This document shows positions 8,527 through 19,060 of a stretch of 57,770 nucleotides of DNA, piece by piece. Source of the DNA: Mangrovicoccus sp. (GTDB taxonomy: Bacteria > Pseudomonadota > Alphaproteobacteria > Rhodobacterales > Rhodobacteraceae). The DNA is taken from assembly GCA_025800345.1 (NCBI GenBank), contig JAOXSB010000106.1:1-57770 (forward strand), given 5' to 3'. The position numbers and the translations under genes are program-made. The notes beneath the pieces are model-generated. The model saw only the letters and a program-made list of their open reading frames with translations. It searched no databases and had not been told where the DNA came from. Each line of letters begins with the position of its first letter. Position 1 is the stretch's first letter.

Positions 8527-11500
8527 GTGTCTACACCCTCTGATCCATCCCCTGGCCAAGCGCCCCCAAGCCGTGCCAAGCGCCGCCGCTCCCGCGCAAT
8601 CTTGCGCGGTTTTTGGGCATTGCTACTGATGCTGATCCTGGCGACGCTTGCGGGGCTTTGGATCTTGAGCCAGCGCCCGGTAGAGCTTGGCCCGGTTTTG
8701 CGCAATCAATTGAGCCGTGCGGTCGCCCCCGCTCTGGCCGAACAAGGCTTGGGGCTAGAGCTTGATCATCTCGCAATTGGGTTGCGGCGCAATCTCACGC
8801 CGCTTTTGCGCGCCCGTGACCTGCGGCTGCTGCGCGAGAATGGCACCCAAGTGCATTTGGACACGGGCGAAGTTTTGCTTGATCGCAGCGCCTTGCTGCG
8901 AGGCGCGTTACGCCCACGGGCCATTCGATTGAGCGGCATTCAAGTGGAGCTGAGCCGCGATGTAAGTGGCGATATCACCTTGGCGGCACCAGGAGGCGGC
9001 CCGCTTTTGCAGCGCGTGCGCAATCCCGGCGCGCTGATCACACAGCTTGAAACCGGCATGAGCCAGGGAATTTTCTCGGATCTGCGCGTTCTAGGCGCCA
9101 GCGAAGTTTCCCTGCGGATCACCGACGACCTGGCCGGCAGCGTATTAGACACCCCAGATGCGGATTTTGTGTTGACCCATAGTCCTGAAACTCTGAGCCT
9201 GAGGGCGGATTTGGGCCAAGTGGGCAGCAATGACGCGCCGGGCACGGCACAAATCGAATTGGATGCGGACCGCCGCAGCCATCAAGCGGTGCTGCACATC
9301 GCGCTGCGCGGGATCATCCCCGCTGATCTTCCCGGGCTGAGCGCTGTTGGGGCAAAAGAGGATTTGCTCGAACGCATTCAAACCCCGATCTCCTTGGATC
9401 TGACGGGCGCTCTGGATGAAACGGGCGATCCCGGCCCTTTGACCGGGCGGCTCAGCGTCGGGGCCGGACCTATCCTGTTCAGCGACCCGATGCCCGATCT
9501 CAACATCAACTCGGTCAGCGCCCGCCTGCGCGTCGATGGCGCGCTAACCCGGCTGGATCTGAGCGATGTAGAGATTGAAACCGATCTACTGAGCCTGCAT
9601 GGGCGCGGCCAGGTCCTGCGCAAACCTCACTCAGCTGGAGAAGACCGCAGCGAGATTATCGGGCAGCTTGATCTTCGGGATTTGATTGTGGATGCGGGCG
9701 AGCCTATGCCCGCGCCGCTGCATTATGACAGTCTGGCACTGGATACACGAGTGATCCTTGAGGGAGACACCCTTGGGCTTGACGGCGATCTACGTCTGCG
9801 TGCCGGAGACGAAGAAATCCGCGCGCAGTTGCGCAGCTATGGCCCCGGTCAAGTGCAACATCCCCAGCGACGGTTTGCTTTGGATATCAGCAGCGCCGCG
9901 CTCAGCCGAGACAGCCTGTTTCACCTATGGCCCTATGCTGTATTTCCCCGCACCCGCGCTTGGCTTGATGGCCATCTCCCAAAAGGCGAGTTGCGCCAGA
10001 TCAGTTTTGCCCTACGCCGAGAGCCCGCAGGGCGCGCGGCCGCGGCCCCCGAACCGCAAGCGGCGCTAAACTTTGCTTTTGAAAATGCCGAGATCCGCTT
10101 TCTCGATACGGTTGCGCCACTGACCCATGCCAGCGGTCGCGCGACCCTGATCGATAAAAGATTTGAGCTGCAATTGGATAGCGGTCAGGTGATCCCCGCC
10201 GGGGCTGCGCCTGTCGCCGTGACCCCGAGTTTACTGCACGTGCCCAATGTGACACGCAAACCGGGGTTTTTGGAACTTGATCTGGGCCTGGCGGGCCCCA
10301 CCAGCGCCTTTCTCAGCGTGCTGGCCCGTCCGCCCTTTCGCAATGACTCGAACGCGCCCGATCTCTTGCCCGCGGATCAGGCCAGCGGCGCCAGTGAGAT
10401 CCGGGCGAAAATCGCTCTGCCCTTGGGGCCAAGCGGCGGCATGAAAGCCGCAGAGTTTGTCATCAATGGGGAAGTCAAGGATTTCACCAATGACAGCTTG
10501 CTGCCAGGCAAGACCCTGAGCGCCGAGCGCATTGAAATCACCGCCAGCCAGGAACGGCTTGAAATCGCGGGTCTGGCATATTTGCAAGGCGCGCCGATGC
10601 AGATCGAATTTCAGCGAAATCTCGACCGCGCCCCTGGCGGGGCCACCGCCCCGGAAATCATCGCTCAAGGTGCCTTGAGCGCAGATCTGGCCGACGCCTT
10701 TGATTTGGATCTTCCCGCAGGGATGTTGAGCGGCGCAGGTGAGATCACCACCGAATTGATCCTCACCAACGACGCCGCGCCAGAAGTCAATATCGCGGCG
10801 GATCTGACCGGTTTGGGCATTCGCATTCCCGCCGCCAGCCTGCGCAAACCCGCCAGCGCGCCAGGATCGCTGAACGCCAAGCTGCGCTTGGGCAGCCCGC
10901 CACAGGTCACACATTTGGCCTTCGATATGCCCGGGCTGCGCGGCGCAGGATCGTTGCGCCTGGCCAGCGGGGGCGATTTGGCACTGGCCGAAATTGACCG
11001 GCTAGATCTGGGCAATTGGCTGCGTATGCGCGGGCGGTATCATGGCCCCAGCCAAGGGCGACGGGCGCGGCTCGAGATCAATGGCGGCAGCATCGACCTG
11101 CGTCACAGCCCAGAGCAAACCGCCGCCCCCCCGCGGCGCGATGACCCGGATCTGTCCATCCGCCTTGATCAAGTGATCATCAGCGATGGGCTGCGCCTAA
11201 CGGATCTGCGCGCTGAGCTGCCCGGCGCCACAGGCGGGCGCGGCACTCTGCGTGCCAAGGTCAATAACAAAGCCCCCTTCACCGCAGAGATCCTGCGCCA
11301 GCGCGATGGGCTGGCCAGCATCCTGCGCAGCCAAGATGCGGGTGCTTTGCTGGCCGCGGCGGGGTTTTTCTCTAACGCCAAAGGCGGCGCGCTGGAATTT
11401 CGCATGATCCCCGCTGGCCCGCCGGGCCATTATGAAGGGCAACTGACGGTCACTGACGGCGCGCTGCATGGCGCGGGCACCGCCGCCGAAATCCTCTCGG

Positions 11501-11871
11501 CGCTCAGCGTCATTGGCGCAATCGATCAGATCAATGGCGAGGGGATCGTCTTTACAGAAGTCGGCGCAAGATTTCGCCTCACCCCCAGCAGGCTGATCCT
11601 GAATTCAGCCTATGCCGAAGGCCCATCGCTTGGCCTGTCCCTTGATGGCCATGTCGATCTCAAAAACCAAAACTTGGACCTGCAAGGGGCTGTCTCGCCA
11701 GTGCATTTCCTCAACCGGGTGGGCGGGCCGCGCCGGGGCGAAGGGTTGATCGGCGTCTCGTTTCGCGTCACTGGCAGCCCCAACACCCCTGAGGTAGAGG
11801 TGATTCCCCTCTCCTTGCTGACCCCCGGCATGCTGCGCGAGATGTTTCGCAAATCCGAACCTGCCGAATGA
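8527..11871 (+). CDS. Large AsmA-like protein (YhdP/DUF3971 type)
   Basis: A 1114-residue envelope protein. A basic N-terminus ([12 protein letters not shown]) precedes one membrane helix at about residues 30-48; the rest is a long beta-rich periplasmic body of amphipathic repeats, with an AsmA C-terminal region (about residues 940-1090). This layout fits the AsmA/TamB/YhdP group, established in enterobacteria as bridge-like proteins for phospholipid transport to the outer membrane; the same role here is inferred. The start is GTG at 8527. The gene is divergent from bcp and ends 19 bases before queA. Confidence 0.85.
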   Translation: MSTPSDPSPGQAPPSRAKRRRSRAILRGFWALLLMLILATLAGLWILSQRPVELGPVLRNQLSRAVAPALAEQGLGLELDHLAIGLRRNLTPLLRARDLRLLRENGTQVHLDTGEVLLDRSALLRGALRPRAIRLSGIQVELSRDVSGDITLAAPGGGPLLQRVRNPGALITQLETGMSQGIFSDLRVLGASEVSLRITDDLAGSVLDTPDADFVLTHSPETLSLRADLGQVGSNDAPGTAQIELDADRRSHQAVLHIALRGIIPADLPGLSAVGAKEDLLERIQTPISLDLTGALDETGDPGPLTGRLSVGAGPILFSDPMPDLNINSVSARLRVDGALTRLDLSDVEIETDLLSLHGRGQVLRKPHSAGEDRSEIIGQLDLRDLIVDAGEPMPAPLHYDSLALDTRVILEGDTLGLDGDLRLRAGDEEIRAQLRSYGPGQVQHPQRRFALDISSAALSRDSLFHLWPYAVFPRTRAWLDGHLPKGELRQISFALRREPAGRAAAAPEPQAALNFAFENAEIRFLDTVAPLTHASGRATLIDKRFELQLDSGQVIPAGAAPVAVTPSLLHVPNVTRKPGFLELDLGLAGPTSAFLSVLARPPFRNDSNAPDLLPADQASGASEIRAKIALPLGPSGGMKAAEFVINGEVKDFTNDSLLPGKTLSAERIEITASQERLEIAGLAYLQGAPMQIEFQRNLDRAPGGATAPEIIAQGALSADLADAFDLDLPAGMLSGAGEITTELILTNDAAPEVNIAADLTGLGIRIPAASLRKPASAPGSLNAKLRLGSPPQVTHLAFDMPGLRGAGSLRLASGGDLALAEIDRLDLGNWLRMRGRYHGPSQGRRARLEINGGSIDLRHSPEQTAAPPRRDDPDLSIRLDQVIISDGLRLTDLRAELPGATGGRGTLRAKVNNKAPFTAEILRQRDGLASILRSQDAGALLAAAGFFSNAKGGALEFRMIPAGPPGHYEGQLTVTDGALHGAGTAAEILSALSVIGAIDQINGEGIVFTEVGARFRLTPSRLILNSAYAEGPSLGLSLDGHVDLKNQNLDLQGAVSPVHFLNRVGGPRRGEGLIGVSFRVTGSPNTPEVEVIPLSLLTPGMLREMFRKSEPAE

Positions 11872-11890
11872 ACCAAAGAAAGCCCCCGCC

Positions 11891-12952
11891 TTGCGCCTGT
11901 CCGAGTTTGATTTCGACCTTCCCGAAGAGTTGATCGCCACCCGTCCGGCACGCCCGCGCAGCTCTGCCCGTATGCTCGTGGCCACCCCTGGCAGCATCAC
12001 CGACAGCACGGCCATCGCCCTGCCAGAGTTTCTGCGCCCCGGCGACCGGCTGGTGCTCAACGACACCAAAGTCCTGCCCGCGCGCCTGACCGGGCTGCGC
12101 CACCGGCCCAGCAAGGATGGCGCAGGCCAGGCCAAGATCGAAGTCACGCTGTTATCCCCATGCGGTGATACCAACGGCGATTGGACCGCACTGCTCAAAC
12201 CTTTGCGCAAAATCCGCGATGGGGAGCGGATCATCTTTGACGACGGGTTTTCCGCCGAAATGATCGGGCGCGATGGCGAGGGGCAAGCCCGGCTGCGCTT
12301 TGCCGCAACGCCCGATTTCGACACTGCCCTGGCCCGAGTGGGCGCCATGCCCCTGCCGCCTTATATCGCCAGCCGCCGCCCGAGCGACGCGCAAGACCAT
12401 AAAGATTACCAAACCATCTGGGCCCGGCACAAAGGCTCGGTCGCGGCCCCCACAGCCTCGCTGCATTTCGACGATGCGCTCATGGCCGCGCTGAACGCCC
12501 GCGAGATCGGCTTTACCCATGTCACGCTGCATGTGGGCGCTGGCACCTTCTTGCCGGTGAAAACCGATGATGTCTCCGAGCATAAGATGCATTCAGAATG
12601 GGGAGAGATCACCGAAGCTGCGGCGGCAGAGATGAACGCGACCCACGCAGCAGGCGGGCGGTTGATCCCTGTGGGCACCACCGCGCTGCGCCTGATGGAA
12701 AGCGCCGCGCAATCTGATCGCCGCATCGCCCCTTGGACCGGCCCCACAGATATTTTCATCCGCCCAGGCCATGTGTTCAACGGCGCCGATGGGCTGATGA
12801 CCAATTTCCACCTGCCCAAATCAACCTTGGTCATGTTGGTTTCGGCCTTGATGGGCCAGGCGCGCATCCGCGAGATTTATGCCCATGCGATTGCCGAAAA
12901 ATACCGGTTCTTTAGCTATGGGGATGCCTCGCTCTTATTGCCGAACGGGTAA
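11891..12952 (+). CDS. queA: S-adenosylmethionine:tRNA ribosyltransferase-isomerase QueA
   Basis: A 353-residue cytoplasmic enzyme that moves the ribosyl part of S-adenosylmethionine onto 7-aminomethyl-7-deazaguanine in tRNA, giving epoxyqueuosine. The family landmarks are present: [24 protein letters not shown] at the N-terminus, [11 protein letters not shown], the [12 protein letters not shown] segment and the C-terminal [16 protein letters not shown] block. Length is normal. The start is TTG at 11891, 19 bases after the AsmA-like stop, without a good ribosome binding site, so translation may depend on the upstream gene. Confidence 0.96.
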   Translation: MRLSEFDFDLPEELIATRPARPRSSARMLVATPGSITDSTAIALPEFLRPGDRLVLNDTKVLPARLTGLRHRPSKDGAGQAKIEVTLLSPCGDTNGDWTALLKPLRKIRDGERIIFDDGFSAEMIGRDGEGQARLRFAATPDFDTALARVGAMPLPPYIASRRPSDAQDHKDYQTIWARHKGSVAAPTASLHFDDALMAALNAREIGFTHVTLHVGAGTFLPVKTDDVSEHKMHSEWGEITEAAAAEMNATHAAGGRLIPVGTTALRLMESAAQSDRRIAPWTGPTDIFIRPGHVFNGADGLMTNFHLPKSTLVMLVSALMGQARIREIYAHAIAEKYRFFSYGDASLLLPNG

Positions 12953-13102
12953 CCGCGCGACGCAAATTCGACCTTTGGCGCGCTCAAGAAGACCGGACTA
13001 AAAAACGACATAAAATTAACCAGAGCATGTCGGTTTTGGACCGGCATCGCTGGCTTTGGGGCGATAGCGCGGAGGTCTCGAAACCGCCATTGAGTCGCCA
13101 CG

Positions 13103-14377
13103 ATGCTCGATACTTTGAACCGCGCCTGGGCCCTGCTTTTGGGAATGTTCTTGCTTATGGTCGGCAATGGCCTGCAGGGCACGCTGTTGGGTGTGCGCGG
13201 CGCCATTGAAGGCTTTACCACGCTGGAAATGTCCCTGGTGATGTCCGCCTATTTCGCAGGGTTTCTGGGCGGCTCACAAATCGCGCCAGAACTGATCCGC
13301 CGGGTGGGCCATGTGCGGGTGTTTGCGGCGCTGGCATCCTTTATCTCGGCGGTGCTGATCCTTTACCCCACGATCACCAATCCAGCGGTTTGGATCTTGC
13401 TGCGCGTGGCCATCGGGTTTTGCTTTTCGGGCGTGTATGTGACCGCGGAAAGCTGGCTCAACCATGCGGCCAGCAATGAAAATCGCGGCCAAGCTCTGTC
13501 GCTTTATATGATCGTGCAAATGGGCGGGATCGTCTCCGCCCAAGGGGTGCTGCTGATGGGCGACCCGTCGGGCTTTATCCTCTTCATCATCCCCTCAGTG
13601 CTGGTCTCGATCTCCTTCGCGCCGATCTTGCTCTCGGTGCAGCCAACCCCCGTATTCGACACCACCAAACCCATGAGCCTGGGCGCGCTGTTTCGCAATT
13701 CTCCCTTGGGCGTGGTGGGGATGTTCCTCATGGGCGGGGTCTTCTCGGCGCTGTTTGGCATGGCCTCGGTCTATGGATCAGAGGCAGGGATGAGCGTTGG
13801 ACAGATCTCGCTATTCGTGGCGGCGATCTATTTAGGCGGGCTGATTTGCCAAGCGCCTATTGGCTATATCTCAGACCGCATGGACCGACGGCAATTGGTG
13901 GTTTGGGCCGCGCTCACGGCCCTAGCAGCCTCGCTTTTGCCGATGGTTCTGCCGGGCTATTGGGTGGCTGTCACCGCAGGCTTTATCATCGGCGGCATGT
14001 CTAACCCGCTTTATGCGCTGATCATCGCCCATACCAATGACTATCTGGATTTCGATGATATGGCCGCGGCCTCTGGCCGGCTGATGTTCGTCAATGGCGT
14101 GGGCGCGGTGGCGGGCCCGCTGATCGCCGGCGGGCTTATGGGCCGGTTTGGACCTGCCGGGTTTTTCGTCTATCTCGCGGTGCTTATGGCCAGCTTGGCA
14201 GGCTATGCGGTCTGGCGCACCACCCAGCGTGCGGCCACCCCAGTAGAAGACACGCTCAGCTATGCGCCGATTCTGCCCACAGCCACCCCAGTGGCCATGG
14301 AAGTGGCGCAAGAAGTGGCTATTGAAACCGCACAGGAAGACGATGAAGCCACTGGTGACAATGCGGCTGCCGTATAG
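13103..14377 (+). CDS. Major facilitator superfamily transporter
   Basis: A 424-residue inner-membrane protein with about twelve hydrophobic helices. The typical MFS A-like motif lies between helices 2 and 3 (GGSQIAPELIRRVGHVRVFA), and a second copy is seen in the central half (GYISDRMDRRQLV). The arrangement resembles the YcaD-type MFS branch. A hydrophilic acidic tail follows the last helix (from about residue 380), which is unusual in its repeated VAxEVAxE pattern. The substrate is unknown. GAG lies eight bases before the ATG. It is followed by the DUF924 gene. Confidence 0.87.
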   Translation: MLDTLNRAWALLLGMFLLMVGNGLQGTLLGVRGAIEGFTTLEMSLVMSAYFAGFLGGSQIAPELIRRVGHVRVFAALASFISAVLILYPTITNPAVWILLRVAIGFCFSGVYVTAESWLNHAASNENRGQALSLYMIVQMGGIVSAQGVLLMGDPSGFILFIIPSVLVSISFAPILLSVQPTPVFDTTKPMSLGALFRNSPLGVVGMFLMGGVFSALFGMASVYGSEAGMSVGQISLFVAAIYLGGLICQAPIGYISDRMDRRQLVVWAALTALAASLLPMVLPGYWVAVTAGFIIGGMSNPLYALIIAHTNDYLDFDDMAAASGRLMFVNGVGAVAGPLIAGGLMGRFGPAGFFVYLAVLMASLAGYAVWRTTQRAATPVEDTLSYAPILPTATPVAMEVAQEVAIETAQEDDEATGDNAAAV

Positions 14378-14432
14378 TCATTGTCTCCGAACTCCCAAAA
14401 TCTGTGGCAATTCTGCGCCTTCGATTAACCTG

Positions 14433-14449
14433 AATACACAAGTTGTATT
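14433..14449. promoter_or_regulatory. AT-rich dyad upstream of the DUF924 gene
   Basis: AATACA and TGTATT form a six-base perfect dyad around five bases, in the AT-rich gap between the MFS gene and the DUF924 gene. The size and symmetry fit a small repressor operator, but no regulator is encoded next to it. Confidence 0.3.
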
Positions 14450-14506
14450 GAATTGTATGCGATCATGACCCAGGTATCTCGCCTACGGTGGGAGGAGGAC
14501 AAGGTC

Positions 14507-15085
14507 ATGGCAGACCATGAACAGCTCTTGGATTTTTGGCTCAACGAAGTTGGATCGGCGGGCTGGTACCGTCAGGATGCAGCGCTAGATCAGCGCATTC
14601 GCGATACCTATGCGCCCCTTTGGGCCAAAGCGGCCGAGGGCGATTGCCTTGGCTGGCTCGCCCATCCTCGTTCGATCCTTGCCTTGGTCATCTTGCTGGA
14701 TCAATTCCCGCGTAATATGTTCCGGGGCGAAGGCCGCGCTTATTCCAGCGATCGCCGGGCGGTGGCGGTGGCCAAACAAGCGATTGATCGCGGTTGGGAT
14801 CTGCGCAGTAATGAGCCTGAGCGTCAGTTTTTCTATCTGCCATTGATGCATTCGGAATGCCTGGGCGATCAGGAACGTTGCGTGCGCCTGATGCAGGAAC
14901 GCATGCCTCAACATGGTGCGGATAATCTGCTGCATGCCAAAGCCCATCGCGAAGTTATTCGCCGCTTTGGCCGTTTCCCCACGCGCAACCTAGATCTGGG
15001 CCGCAAGGACAGCGCTCCAGAAGCCCAATACCTTGGCAATGGCGGCTATGGGGCCATCGTGAACGAGTTGCGCGAAGCGGCTTAA
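14507..15085 (+). CDS. DUF924 family protein
   Basis: A 192-residue helical protein of the DUF924 family, which has a TPR-like fold and no established function. Typical landmarks are LLDFWL near the start, ILLDQFPRNMFRG, the Arg-Gln-Phe-Phe-Tyr-Leu-Pro-Leu-Met-His-Ser-Glu run, and HREVIRRFGRFPTRN. The ATG at 14507 is chosen because GGAGGAGG lies about eight bases upstream and the family begins with this segment; longer in-frame starts exist at 14453 and 14465. A 28-base perfect palindrome follows the stop. Confidence 0.9.
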   Translation: MADHEQLLDFWLNEVGSAGWYRQDAALDQRIRDTYAPLWAKAAEGDCLGWLAHPRSILALVILLDQFPRNMFRGEGRAYSSDRRAVAVAKQAIDRGWDLRSNEPERQFFYLPLMHSECLGDQERCVRLMQERMPQHGADNLLHAKAHREVIRRFGRFPTRNLDLGRKDSAPEAQYLGNGGYGAIVNELREAA

Positions 15086-15095
15086 CCGCGAGATC

Positions 15096-15123
15096 TGACC
15101 CGGCAATTTAAATTGCCGGGTCA
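15096..15123. terminator. 28-base perfect palindrome after the DUF924 gene
   Basis: TGACCCGGCAATTT is followed at once by its exact reverse complement, giving 14-base arms with no enforced loop. In RNA it would fold as a strong GC-rich stem capped by an AT tetraloop or hexaloop. It begins 10 bases after the DUF924 stop. No U-run follows, so a classic intrinsic terminator is not certain. Confidence 0.6.
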
Positions 15124-15165
15124 TCGCCTCTTGACCTTAGCGCGTCGCTCCGGCTTGTCGCGCCT

Positions 15166-15999
15166 ATGATCAACACCCCTATTCCCGATACATTGGCTGG
15201 CTGCGCCGAAGCGGTGCTGCGCAGCCCTGAAGGCCGCGGCAAGACCGCCTTTGCCCAAGCCTGCGCCCAAGCCTGGCGCGACAGCCGCGCGGCGGGCACT
15301 CCAATGCCCCTTGGCACCGCCAGCCCCCCTGATCATCCCGCCCGCCCGGATCAGCCGGTATTGCTATCCCCCCGCGACGTTCCAAAACGCAAACCGGGCA
15401 GCCCGGCAGGGCGCATCGCTTTGCTCCATGCGGTGGCGCATATTGAGCTCAACGCCGTGGATCTGCATTGGGATATTATCGCGCGCTTTACCCAGACCCC
15501 GATGCCCATGGGGTTTTATGATGATTGGGTGCAAGCCGCAGATGAAGAGGCCAAACATTTCAACCTGGTTTGCGATTGCCTAGAACGGCTCGGGTCGCAT
15601 TACGGTGCCCTGCCCGCCCATGCGGGCATGTGGCGCGCTGCCGAAGACACGGCCGAGGATCTCATGGGGCGCTTGGCGGTGGTGCCCATGGTGCTTGAGG
15701 CGCGCGGGCTGGATGTGACCCCTGGCATGATCTCGATCTTCGAAAAGGCCAAAGACACAGAATCAGTTGAAGCCCTAAAAGTGATCTATGCCGAAGAGGT
15801 CCATCACGTGGCCTATGGATCGAAATGGTTTCACTTCCTCTGCGGGCGGGACAATATCGACCCGAAAGAGGCGTTTCATAGCCTGGTGAAACGCTATTTC
15901 CACGGGGCGCTAAAGCCACCATTTAATGAAGAAAAACGCGCCGAAGCAGGCATTCCTCCGGATTTCTATTGGCCCTTGGCCGACGAGTTGCCCCGATAG
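15166..15999 (+). CDS. DUF455 ferritin-like protein
   Basis: A 277-residue protein of the DUF455 (ferritin-like) family. Conserved carboxylate and histidine positions that would bind a di-metal centre are visible: HAVAHIELNAVDLHWD, DEEAKHFNLVCDCLERLG, VPMVLEARGLDVTPGM and YAEEVHHVAYGSKWF. The enzymatic role is unknown; related sequences are sometimes linked to tRNA modification but nothing here proves that. No strong ribosome binding site precedes the ATG. Confidence 0.88.
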   Translation: MINTPIPDTLAGCAEAVLRSPEGRGKTAFAQACAQAWRDSRAAGTPMPLGTASPPDHPARPDQPVLLSPRDVPKRKPGSPAGRIALLHAVAHIELNAVDLHWDIIARFTQTPMPMGFYDDWVQAADEEAKHFNLVCDCLERLGSHYGALPAHAGMWRAAEDTAEDLMGRLAVVPMVLEARGLDVTPGMISIFEKAKDTESVEALKVIYAEEVHHVAYGSKWFHFLCGRDNIDPKEAFHSLVKRYFHGALKPPFNEEKRAEAGIPPDFYWPLADELPR

Positions 16000-16139
16000 A
16001 AGCTGCCTTTGCGCGATCGGCAAAGCCCCGCCGATCGCGACTCTGCCGCCTTGCGCAACGGGGACCATGGCTCTAAGCCCGGTTCAAAATTAATACCTTC
16101 GCCATAAGAGACCTGTGCAACTTGGTACAAGACAAAGAC

Positions 16140-17465
16140 ATGTTGCAAACATCTGAAAGCAGCAAACCGACTCTGCTTCACCGGGTGTTTCCTGAAAAAC
16201 GGGTTTTCCTGAAATCCGGCGACACCACCCGCATGGTGCGCTTGGGCCCGGGCCAACAGATCATCGCTTGGGTGGGCGGGATCGCCTTTCTCGGCTGGAG
16301 CGTCACCGCCACATCCATGGTGATGATCGGGATCATGACCGGCACCACCCTGCGCGAGCAAGCCATCAATGACCGCGCGGTCTATGAAACCCGCCTCAAT
16401 GCTTTGGCCGAAGAACGCAATCGCCGGACCACCGAAGCGGCTGACACCATGTCGCTTTACGGCAAAGCGCTGGAGCAAGTCTCGCATCAGCAAGGCATGG
16501 TTTTGGACAGCCATATGGCTCTGGAAGAAGCCCAAAGCGGCACCGAAGCCCTGCGCCGGCTGTTGGTGCAGACCATGGCCGAGCGCGATCGCCTCGCGCA
16601 GCAATTCGCCGCCATTGCCGATGACAACCCCGAAAGCGCCGCGGAATCGCTGGCCCGCAGCGATGCGATGCTCACCTATCTTGATGGGGCCTTGGAAGAC
16701 ACCGCTGCCAGCCGCGATGCTCTAAGCAAAGAAGCCGCTGCCGCGCGGGCGGAATTGGCCCGGCTCCAGCATGAAAATCGCCTGGCCGAAGAACGCGCCG
16801 ACCGCATCTTTGCCCAGCTCGAAGAGGCCGTGAATGTTTCCATGGCCCCGCTTGAGCAAATGTTCACCGAAGTAGGCCTGCCTCCGGAACAGATCCTAGA
16901 GCAGATGCGCGATCGCGCTTCGGGCCAAGGTGGCCCGCTCGAGCCCATCGCGATTTCCACCTCTGGTGGGGAAGCTTATGATCCCATGGCCGCAAGGGCC
17001 AATGAGATCCTCGATCATATGGAGCAAATCGCCCATTTCAGCTCGGCGGCGCAATCTTTGCCCTTTGCAAAACCTGTGAGCGCGGCCGTGCGGCAAACAT
17101 CGGGATTCGGCTATCGCAGAGACCCGATCCGCGGCGGCACACGGCTGCATTCCGGAATGGATTGGGCCGGAGCTTATGGCACCCCGATCCATGCCAGCGG
17201 CGATGGTGTGGTCATCCATGCGGGCTGGCAATCGGGCTATGGACGTTTGGTAAAAATTCAGCACGAGTTCGGCGTATCGACCCGCTACGCCCATTTGTCG
17301 CGAATCCACGTTAAGGTTGGCCAAAGGGTCTCGCGCGGGGATCGAATCGGTGCTATGGGGAATTCCGGCCGTTCCACCGGAACTCACCTTCATTACGAGG
17401 TGCGCGTCGGCGACCGGCCGGTCGATCCACAGACCTATATTAGGGCCGCACGCAATGTTTTCTAA
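16140..17465 (+). CDS. M23-family (LytM) peptidoglycan endopeptidase
   Basis: A 441-residue inner-membrane-anchored periplasmic protein. One membrane helix lies near residues 40-65, a long coiled coil rich in Glu, Ala and Arg runs to about residue 270, and the C-terminal LytM domain shows the zinc-binding HSGMDWAG and HLHYEV motifs, so the metal site looks complete and catalytically competent. It should cut peptide cross-links in peptidoglycan. The ATG at 16140 is chosen; an in-frame TTG at 16122 is possible and the ribosome binding site is weak for both. Its end overlaps the bactofilin gene by 11 bases, so the two are a coupled cassette. Confidence 0.93.
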   Translation: MLQTSESSKPTLLHRVFPEKRVFLKSGDTTRMVRLGPGQQIIAWVGGIAFLGWSVTATSMVMIGIMTGTTLREQAINDRAVYETRLNALAEERNRRTTEAADTMSLYGKALEQVSHQQGMVLDSHMALEEAQSGTEALRRLLVQTMAERDRLAQQFAAIADDNPESAAESLARSDAMLTYLDGALEDTAASRDALSKEAAAARAELARLQHENRLAEERADRIFAQLEEAVNVSMAPLEQMFTEVGLPPEQILEQMRDRASGQGGPLEPIAISTSGGEAYDPMAARANEILDHMEQIAHFSSAAQSLPFAKPVSAAVRQTSGFGYRRDPIRGGTRLHSGMDWAGAYGTPIHASGDGVVIHAGWQSGYGRLVKIQHEFGVSTRYAHLSRIHVKVGQRVSRGDRIGAMGNSGRSTGTHLHYEVRVGDRPVDPQTYIRAARNVF

Positions 17466-17955
17466 GAGCCGTATCAACGAACAGGGCGACACCAAGCCCG
17501 CCGCAAGCGAAAAACCCAGCGAGGCCCCCGCCCCCGGCGCGAGCCCTGTGCCGAAATCTCCGCCCAAAGCAAAGCCGCCCGCATCGGTGCTGTCCGCTGA
17601 TCTGCATATCCAGGGCAATCTGCGCACCTCGGGCGATATCCAAATCGAAGGCCAGGTCGAAGGCGATGTGCGCGCGCATCTTCTGACCGTGGGCGACACC
17701 GCCACCGTGAAAGGCGAGATCATCGCCGATGATGTGGTCGTAAATGGTCGCGTCATCGGGCGCGTGCGCGGGCTCAAAGTACGCCTGACCGCCACTGCCC
17801 GCGTCGAAGGCGACATCATCCACAAAACCATCGCGATCGAAAGCGGCGCTCATTTTGAAGGCTCCGTCCAACGCCAAGACGACCCATTGGCCAATGGCGG
17901 CGGCAGTGCCGTCAAACCCGCCATGGCGGCTGCCCCAACACCGGGCAAGAGCTGA
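17455..17955 (+). CDS. Bactofilin (polymer-forming cytoskeletal protein)
   Basis: A 166-residue protein with a proline- and lysine-rich disordered N-terminus (about residues 1-40), a central right-handed beta-helix of the bactofilin family (LSADLHIQGNLRTSGDIQIEG through to the HFEGSV repeat region) and a short flexible tail. Bactofilins polymerise without nucleotides on the inner face of the membrane and recruit peptidoglycan enzymes. The ATG overlaps the end of the M23 peptidase frame, and a longer open frame upstream is just the overlap. Partnership with the peptidase is well supported by this arrangement and by known bactofilin-M23 pairs. Confidence 0.93.
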   Translation: MFSKSRINEQGDTKPAASEKPSEAPAPGASPVPKSPPKAKPPASVLSADLHIQGNLRTSGDIQIEGQVEGDVRAHLLTVGDTATVKGEIIADDVVVNGRVIGRVRGLKVRLTATARVEGDIIHKTIAIESGAHFEGSVQRQDDPLANGGGSAVKPAMAAAPTPGKS

Positions 17956-17984
17956 TTTCATTCCCTCCCGCCTGAGGGACATCA

Positions 17985-18024
17985 AACCAAAAAAGGCTGG
18001 CCCCATGGCCAGCCTTTTTTGGTT
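17985..18024. terminator. Bidirectional intrinsic terminator
   Basis: Perfect 18-base arms (17985-18002 and 18007-18024) around a CCAT loop; the stem contains GGCTGGCC flanked by A6 on one side and T6 on the other, so it works on both strands. It separates the bactofilin gene from the convergent DUF2189 gene. Confidence 0.93.
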
Positions 18025-18071
18025 CTTGGGGCGGAGAATAATCCGCCCCGCGCAGCTCCCCAATAGCGCGC

Positions 18072-18860
18072 TTATTCCACAGCAGCCTTATAAATATGCC
18101 ATGTGGCATGGCCCAAAATCGGCAGCACCACCATCAGCCCTAAAAAGGCTGGCAGCATACCGACCACCAAAAACGCCACCACCGTCGCAGCCCAAAGCAG
18201 CATCGGGCGCAGGTTTTCGGTCACAACTTCAAAGCTGGTGATCATGGCCGTGACGAAATCCATCTCTCTTTCTAGCAGCATCGGCATGCCGATCACCGAG
18301 ATCGAGAAAATCAAAAAGGCCACGGAAAACCCAACCGCCCCGATAACCGCCAGCATGGTCAGACCATTGAATGTGAACAGCACATCAGCCGAGCTGAACA
18401 GATTGACGATCCGCTCATTTCCCAAAAACAGCGCCACGGTGATCCGCGACAGCAGCACCCAAATCATCACCAAAAAGACGATCACAGCCCCCAGGAACGG
18501 GATCTGGCGGTCCTTTTGCGAAAAGACCACGCCCAAAACCTCGGACCAGACCAAAGGCACGCCTTCTTGCAATCGGCGACTGACCTCATAAAGCCCGATC
18601 GCCGCAAAGGGCCCGATCAAGGGAAAGGCAAAGGCCGCGAGGATCAAATAAAAGGCGTGGCCCGTATAGGACGCAAGCGCCCACATGAGAATGCCGCCAA
18701 GGAAATACACCGCTCCGAAAAATAGACCATAACCGGGCGCGGTTTTGAAATCTTCAAACCCTTGATGCAGCGCTTGTTTGATCGTGGCTTCGGTAATCGG
18801 CTTGAGCACCGGTTTCGGCGATGGCGGGATTTCGACGGCTATTGTGGTATCGGCTGGCAT
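18072..18860 (-). CDS. DUF2189 integral membrane protein
   Basis: A 262-residue inner-membrane protein with about six hydrophobic helices after a soluble proline-rich N-terminus. The DUF2189 pattern is visible in FEDFKTAPGYGLFFGAVYFLGG, PFAAIGLYEVSRRLQEG and the C-terminal GLMVVLPILGHATWHIYKA. Function is unknown; in some genomes such genes sit near cytochrome oxidase genes, but not here. It converges on the bactofilin gene with a bidirectional terminator between them. Confidence 0.85.
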   Translation of the reverse strand: MPADTTIAVEIPPSPKPVLKPITEATIKQALHQGFEDFKTAPGYGLFFGAVYFLGGILMWALASYTGHAFYLILAAFAFPLIGPFAAIGLYEVSRRLQEGVPLVWSEVLGVVFSQKDRQIPFLGAVIVFLVMIWVLLSRITVALFLGNERIVNLFSSADVLFTFNGLTMLAVIGAVGFSVAFLIFSISVIGMPMLLEREMDFVTAMITSFEVVTENLRPMLLWAATVVAFLVVGMLPAFLGLMVVLPILGHATWHIYKAAVE

Positions 18861-19060
18861 ATATGGCTCCTCCTACCCATGAGCCTTGCGTCTAGCGCAA
18901 AGCGGACATGCATAAGTAAAAGGTGCCGCGCGCGCAGGCACTTGTCAAATGTCAAGAGACACAAATTTGCGTCGTTACGTAAAAATGAACGCGCGCATCG
19001 TCGCGCTGCCCTTGGGGCGGCGCAACAAGACAGATCAGATTTTACAAAGTCAGGTCAGGC

